From assembly GCA_937893225.1 (NCBI GenBank), contig CALBJM010000188.1, positions 1 to 25,753 on the forward strand: 25,753 bases of DNA, in the 5' to 3' direction. Within the stretch, counting starts at the first letter, position 1, and each line of letters begins with the position of its first letter. Positions 22,876 through 25,753 of this stretch are shown one piece after another. Below the pieces are notes generated by a model that worked only from the letters and a program-made list of their open reading frames with translations, was not told the DNA's origin and did not search any database. The translations under genes and the position numbers were made by a program. This stretch comes from an uncultured Erysipelotrichaceae bacterium. Lineage in GTDB: Bacteria; Bacillota_I; Bacilli_A; Erysipelotrichales; Erysipelotrichaceae.

Positions 22876-22906
22876 GTTACCACCTTTATAAAATTGCAAC
22901 TGTTGA

Positions 22907-22935
22907 AAAATAACATAAAAGAAAAACATTGTCAA
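22907..22935 (-). promoter_or_regulatory. Sigma70-type promoter (minus)
   Basis: Minus strand TTGACA (22935-22930), 17 nt, TATTTT (22912-22907), upstream of the 22875 gene and the nucleotide-kinase operon. Confidence 0.78.
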
Positions 22936-22967
22936 TGTCTTATTTGTTGCTTTTTAGATTAAGTGAC

Positions 22968-22986
22968 TCGTACGAATCATGTTCTT
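22968..22986 (+). promoter_or_regulatory. TCGTACGA + ATGTTCTT element (plus)
   Basis: TCGTACGA (22968-22975), 3 nt, ATGTTCTT (22979-22986), which is exactly 37 nt before the ATG at 23016. The palindrome is flanked by GACTC on the left and GAATC on the right, so two GANTC sites overlap it. It faces away from the sigma70 promoter of the metabolic operon. Confidence 0.65.
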
Positions 22987-23015
22987 AAAGTTAAAGGTAA
23001 ATGAAGGAGTGCAAC

Positions 23016-23342
23016 ATGTCAATATATAAAGGCTCAACACCTATCTCAAAAAATGCTACGTCAAATTGGCAAGCCGCTTTTCCTGATTGGAAAAGACGTG
23101 AGATTAAAGCTTCAGGTGTAACTTACACTTCTTCAAAATATGGATACATTTTGATCCGTAACACAGCATATACTGACAATTTCCGTGGCTTTATTAATGG
23201 TAATGAAGTTTTTCACCAATATGGACATTATAGTCTTTGGGAAGATTGGAATAGCATTATGTTGGCAATTGCTCCAGGAGATACTTACCAAATATCAGGT
23301 TCTGGTGGCGAGTTAATTTTTATTCCAGCTAAAGGCAATTAA
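23016..23342 (+). CDS. Small tail-fibre-like protein
   Basis: A complete 108-residue protein. MSIYKGSTPISKNATSNWQA is the short attachment-like block also found at 615 and 6473. The rest contains GYILIRN, GFINGNEVF and LAIAPGDTYQISGSGGELIF, a small beta-rich tip module. I start at 23016 because AAGGAG lies 7 nt upstream and the ATGTTCTT element 37 nt upstream; the ATG at 23001 would overlap the Shine-Dalgarno sequence. Directly after its stop comes an orphan C-terminal cassette in another frame. Confidence 0.7.
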   Translation: MSIYKGSTPISKNATSNWQAAFPDWKRREIKASGVTYTSSKYGYILIRNTAYTDNFRGFINGNEVFHQYGHYSLWEDWNSIMLAIAPGDTYQISGSGGELIFIPAKGN

Positions 23343-23343
23343 A

Positions 23344-23670
23344 ATAACTTTCAATTTACCTAATTTTATAAACAGATATTTAATGGGATCAAATTCTTCA
23401 GGAACGTATATCGATGAAAGTTTGCCGAATATTACAGGCACAGTAGAACAAGGTCTTGGTTATTCTGTCGCTTGGAATGCCGCGCTTAACGATAATGGTG
23501 GTGCTTTATATGGCATTCATGCTACAACAAAATGCGCTGATGCAGCAGGAATATCAGGAGCTTATTCTAAAGGTTTTGGAATTGATGCTTCACGTTCATC
23601 AAACGTATATAAAGACAACGCAAAAGTCAGACCAGATTCTTTAAGTGCAATGTATTGCATTAAATATTAA
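23344..23670 (+). pseudogene. Orphan C-terminal fibre cassette A (silent as it stands)
   Basis: A plus-strand frame that begins in mid-protein with ITFNLPNFINRYLMG and continues SLPNITG...FGIDASRSSNVYK...SLSAMYCIKY to TAA at 23668-23670. It corresponds to the end of a tail-collar fibre: the same STFNLPN junction, LPNITG, DASRSS and YCIKY ending occur in the intact fibre at 25421. It has no N-terminal half, no promoter and no proper ribosome binding site; the in-frame ATG at 23383 is within the conserved part. It is tail-to-tail with the real gene, their stop codons overlapping. It is best read as an alternative C-terminus that could be switched onto the fibre gene. Confidence 0.7.
23346..23363 (+). 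repeat. Junction site A of the putative invertible module
   Basis: AACTTTCAATTTACCTAA on the plus strand, identical over 18 nt to site B on the opposite strand. It encodes the TFNLPN junction of cassette A. Confidence 0.6.
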
Positions 23671-23684
23671 TATTTTATACAATA
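23653..23684. repeat. Tail-to-tail inverted repeat at the cassette ends
   Basis: Two 16-nt arms (23653-23668 and 23669-23684) match at 14 positions. They encode the YCIKY ends of the two converging cassettes, and the two stop codons overlap in the centre. Confidence 0.6.
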
Positions 23685-25421
23685 TTGACAAACAACGTAT
23701 GCACATACAACACGATCTACATTGGAATAAACAGCTGAACATTTAGAAGCATCAAAATATATCTGAGCAGTTGAACCTGCATTATTTGGACTACTGCTTT
23801 TTAACCCGGAAGTATAAAAAGCGCCGGAAACTTCACCATAATAATTGTTTTGTCCAGCAGCGCCAGTAATATTAGGAATATTCCCTAAACCGTAACTTCC
23901 AACAGGAAGTGTTGCACTCTTCCACGGAATAAAGTCCGTACAGTTAGGTAAATTGAAAGTTGAACTACCGTCTCCAACACCATAAAGTGTGCCAATGGCT
24001 GAAAACAGTGCAGCATACGTAGTTCTGCTAACTGCAGAACCATCACATAACAAATAACCAGCAGGTGCGGAAGAACCAGCCCAAATCTTAATGAAACCAG
24101 GCGCGTCTGATGATGTGACTGTGTTGCCAAGGTCAGTTACTTTTGTATCAAGTTGTGTAACAGACGTATTTAGCGCAGTTACTTTATCATCAACAGCAGT
24201 TACTTTTGTATCAACTTCTGTTTTAGAATATGGTGAAGCTTGCCATAAAACTTGATCATCAACATAACTTAATGATGTATTATTTTCTGTAGGTGTAGGA
24301 ATCTTTTCACCTATAGCAATTACTTCATCAATCTTTTTTGAAGGAACGCCTTTAAAATAATTGACTGTTACAATACTGCCTACAGCCATATTCTTCGTGA
24401 ACGTAATGCCTAAAAAGTCATCATCTAATGTGTATTCGTCAGGATAAATAAACACACGATCTTGAAAAACTGAAATATAGCTTTTCGTTAAACATTTTTC
24501 TGTGAATTCAATATGATTATTCTCTTCTGTGAACTTTTTTGTCACTTGAATTATTTCACCAGCATATGATTTGCCTTCAACGAAATCATCTGTAATACAA
24601 CAAACCCAATTCTCTTTAATTGTTCCAGCTTCAACGGCTGCATTGTATTCTTTTAAAGTACCAACCCAATGATACATTGAGTCATTTGTGTTTTTGTTAA
24701 TGACACCAATGCTTTGTAATTGTGTATTTTCATTGTATGAAATTGTTTTAGTGTCAACAACAGGTGTTGCATTGTCGACCATTTCTTTCACTTTAGCGAA
24801 AGAAACTAGAGTTGCATCTGATTGTTTTTCATCAATTTTCAAAATGATATCATCAGCTGCTACTTTCTCTATAGTCAAACCACCATCTTTAACACGAATA
24901 TCATGTGTCGAGCCACCAGTTGAACTTGAATTGTCAAAAGATTCAATCGTAATATTATCAACACCAGGTGTAGCATTACTAATAGCCGTAGTAACAAATT
25001 CAGTTGTCGCAACCTGTTTGTCATTTGATCCTGTATCAGCTGTAGGTGCTAAAGGTTTTCCTGTTAATTCTGGCGATGCTAAATTAGCTTTAAGTGCAAG
25101 ATTGTCATTGACTTCTGATTGATTTGCTTTTGTATTAATTTGTTCCTGGATATTGCTAGTAACACCGTGGACAAAAGCTAATTCGGCAGATGTTGTTTCT
25201 GATTGCGCAAATTTTCCATCAGCATCAGTAATTACAACTTTATCTGTCGTCATTGGTGTGATATTGCTTAAATCATGATACACCGGATCAGTTGTAACAT
25301 AAACTTCATCATTCTTAATTTCTCCAGCAGTTTTTAATTCTTTTAACTTTGCTGTGTCTAATTGATTAATGACAAGAGTTTTTGTTTCAATATCTGCGCT
25401 AGCCATTTTAAAAAGTCCCAC
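23667..25421 (-). CDS. Tail fibre with tail-collar domain and variable C-terminus
   Basis: A 584-residue fibre. A TLVINQLDTAKLKEL opening is followed by residues 115-143 with ASPELTGKPLAPTADTGSND, the repeat of phage_fiber_2-type proteins; a heptad region (about 405-435); and a tail-collar domain (about 436-490) with APAGYLLCDGSAVSRTTYAA, LFSAIGTLYGVGDGSSTFNL. The last 95 residues (LPVGSYGLGNIPNITG to QYCIKY) are the variable tip. AAAAGG 8 nt before GTG at 25421 supports that start; an ATG follows five codons later. CTGTTCTTT lies 40 nt before that ATG but no TCGTACGA does. The gene body lies between junction sites B and C, and two other tip cassettes flank it. It should bind the host receptor. 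Confidence 0.85.
   Translation of the reverse strand: MGLFKMASADIETKTLVINQLDTAKLKELKTAGEIKNDEVYVTTDPVYHDLSNITPMTTDKVVITDADGKFAQSETTSAELAFVHGVTSNIQEQINTKANQSEVNDNLALKANLASPELTGKPLAPTADTGSNDKQVATTEFVTTAISNATPGVDNITIESFDNSSSTGGSTHDIRVKDGGLTIEKVAADDIILKIDEKQSDATLVSFAKVKEMVDNATPVVDTKTISYNENTQLQSIGVINKNTNDSMYHWVGTLKEYNAAVEAGTIKENWVCCITDDFVEGKSYAGEIIQVTKKFTEENNHIEFTEKCLTKSYISVFQDRVFIYPDEYTLDDDFLGITFTKNMAVGSIVTVNYFKGVPSKKIDEVIAIGEKIPTPTENNTSLSYVDDQVLWQASPYSKTEVDTKVTAVDDKVTALNTSVTQLDTKVTDLGNTVTSSDAPGFIKIWAGSSAPAGYLLCDGSAVSRTTYAALFSAIGTLYGVGDGSSTFNLPNCTDFIPWKSATLPVGSYGLGNIPNITGAAGQNNYYGEVSGAFYTSGLKSSSPNNAGSTAQIYFDASKCSAVYSNVDRVVCAYVVCQYCIKY
23944..23967 (-). repeat. Junction site B of the putative invertible module
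   Basis: On the minus strand the 24-nt stretch from 23967 to 23944 contains TAGTTCAACTTTCAATTT followed by ACCTAA. The last 18 nt equal site A; all 24 equal site C except one base. It sits between constant and variable parts of the intact fibre gene. Confidence 0.6.
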
Positions 25422-25438
25422 AAGATTAACCTTTTCTA

Positions 25439-25446
25439 AAGAACAG
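25439..25446 (-). promoter_or_regulatory. CTGTTCTT element without TCGTACGA
   Basis: Minus strand CTGTTCTT starts at 25446, 25 nt before the GTG at 25421 and 40 nt before the next in-frame ATG at 25406. No TCGTACGA lies upstream, perhaps because the region between is the edge of the exchangeable module. Confidence 0.3.
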
Positions 25447-25463
25447 AAATTTTAACTTCTTGA

Positions 25464-25753
25464 ATGTCACAAAGGTTTATCGTTGATTTGACAGTTAGTT
25501 CAACTTTCAATTTGCCTAATTTTGGTGATAGGTATCCAGTCGGTTTTGGTTCTTTGGGTGTTGTTGGTACTATGTTATCGCAAGGGTTGCCAAATATAAC
25601 AGGAAAAATAATAAACACTCGTCAGGTAGAAGCAGCGGAAGGTTCTTTTTACCTTGAAGCCGGAACTGGCGGTCGAGGAACCGGGGGTACTGCAACAGCT
25701 TCATACAATATCGTTTTTGACGCTTCACGCAGTTCTAACATTTATGGAGCAAG
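25464..25753 (+). pseudogene. Orphan C-terminal fibre cassette C, 3' end outside window
   Basis: A plus-strand frame open to the right edge: ATG at 25464 immediately after an in-frame TGA, then TVSSTFNLPNFGDRYPVGFG, LPNITGK, and FDASRSSNIYGA. It is a third version of the fibre tip found at 23667-23960 and 23344-23670. Only a few residues precede the STFNLPN junction, and no ribosome binding site is seen, so it is probably not expressed as it stands. It would become the tip of the 25421 fibre if the segment between sites B and C were inverted. Confidence 0.65.
25496..25519 (+). repeat. Junction site C of the putative invertible module
   Basis: TAGTTCAACTTTCAATTT then GCCTAA, 23 of 24 nt identical to site B on the opposite strand, and 21 of 22 to site A when extended to CCTAATTTT. 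Confidence 0.6.

Overview
The window looks like part of a large, AT-rich tailed-phage (Caudoviricetes) genome, or of a prophage. There are many tail-fibre-like genes with re-used N- and C-terminal modules, phage-type nucleotide enzymes (thymidine kinase and a T4 gp1-like dNMP kinase), small unknown proteins, tightly overlapping genes and almost no spare DNA. A GcrA-family regulator (7435-7977) is otherwise typical of Alphaproteobacteria, so an alphaproteobacterial host is the best guess. Seven oxygen-sensitive radical SAM enzymes suggest an anaerobic setting such as a gut. Host and habitat are inferences. TAA and TGA both act as stops, so the standard bacterial code fits. No tRNA, CRISPR array, transposase, integrase or reverse transcriptase was seen.

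Layout. 1-615 (-): glycine-rich fibre, cut by the window edge. 779-4903 (+): three tandem paralogous fibre genes, the third split by a -1 frameshift at a nine-T run. 4977-5354 (+): coiled-coil protein. 5394-6473 (-): two tiny genes and a second glycine-rich fibre. 6604-7347 (+): another fibre. 7435-7977 (+): GcrA-like protein. 8011-8447 (-): short frameshifted fibre. 8518-9504 (-): two unknown genes. 9645-16437 (+): an operon starting with a fibre gene and an unknown gene, then six radical SAM genes. 16462-19547 (+): a second operon with a Cys-tailed protein, two unknown proteins and a seventh radical SAM gene. 19562-22875 (-): replication/metabolism-type genes and, at about 20191-20572, a probable structured non-coding RNA. 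23016-25753: a small fibre gene, then a long tail-collar fibre (25421-23667, -) surrounded by two spare C-terminal cassettes in opposite orientation.

Two promoter classes can be read directly. The coiled-coil gene, gcrA, the unknown minus-strand genes, the metabolic genes and the ncRNA have TTGACA-N17-TATA-like sigma70 promoters. The virion-type genes lack these and instead have the palindrome TCGTACGA, usually followed by an (A)TGTTCTT element, often exactly 37 nt from the start codon. This reads as an early/middle versus late programme.

The most interesting parts are: (i) the two-operon system of seven radical SAM proteins linked to phage fibre-type proteins, one with a Cys-rich C-terminus that could be the modified substrate; (ii) a fibre-tip module whose geometry fits DNA inversion, with three matching 18-24 bp sites at the junction between constant and variable parts; (iii) the TCGTACGA regulon, which partly overlaps GANTC methylation sites while the phage carries its own GcrA-like protein; and (iv) the new ncRNA candidate.
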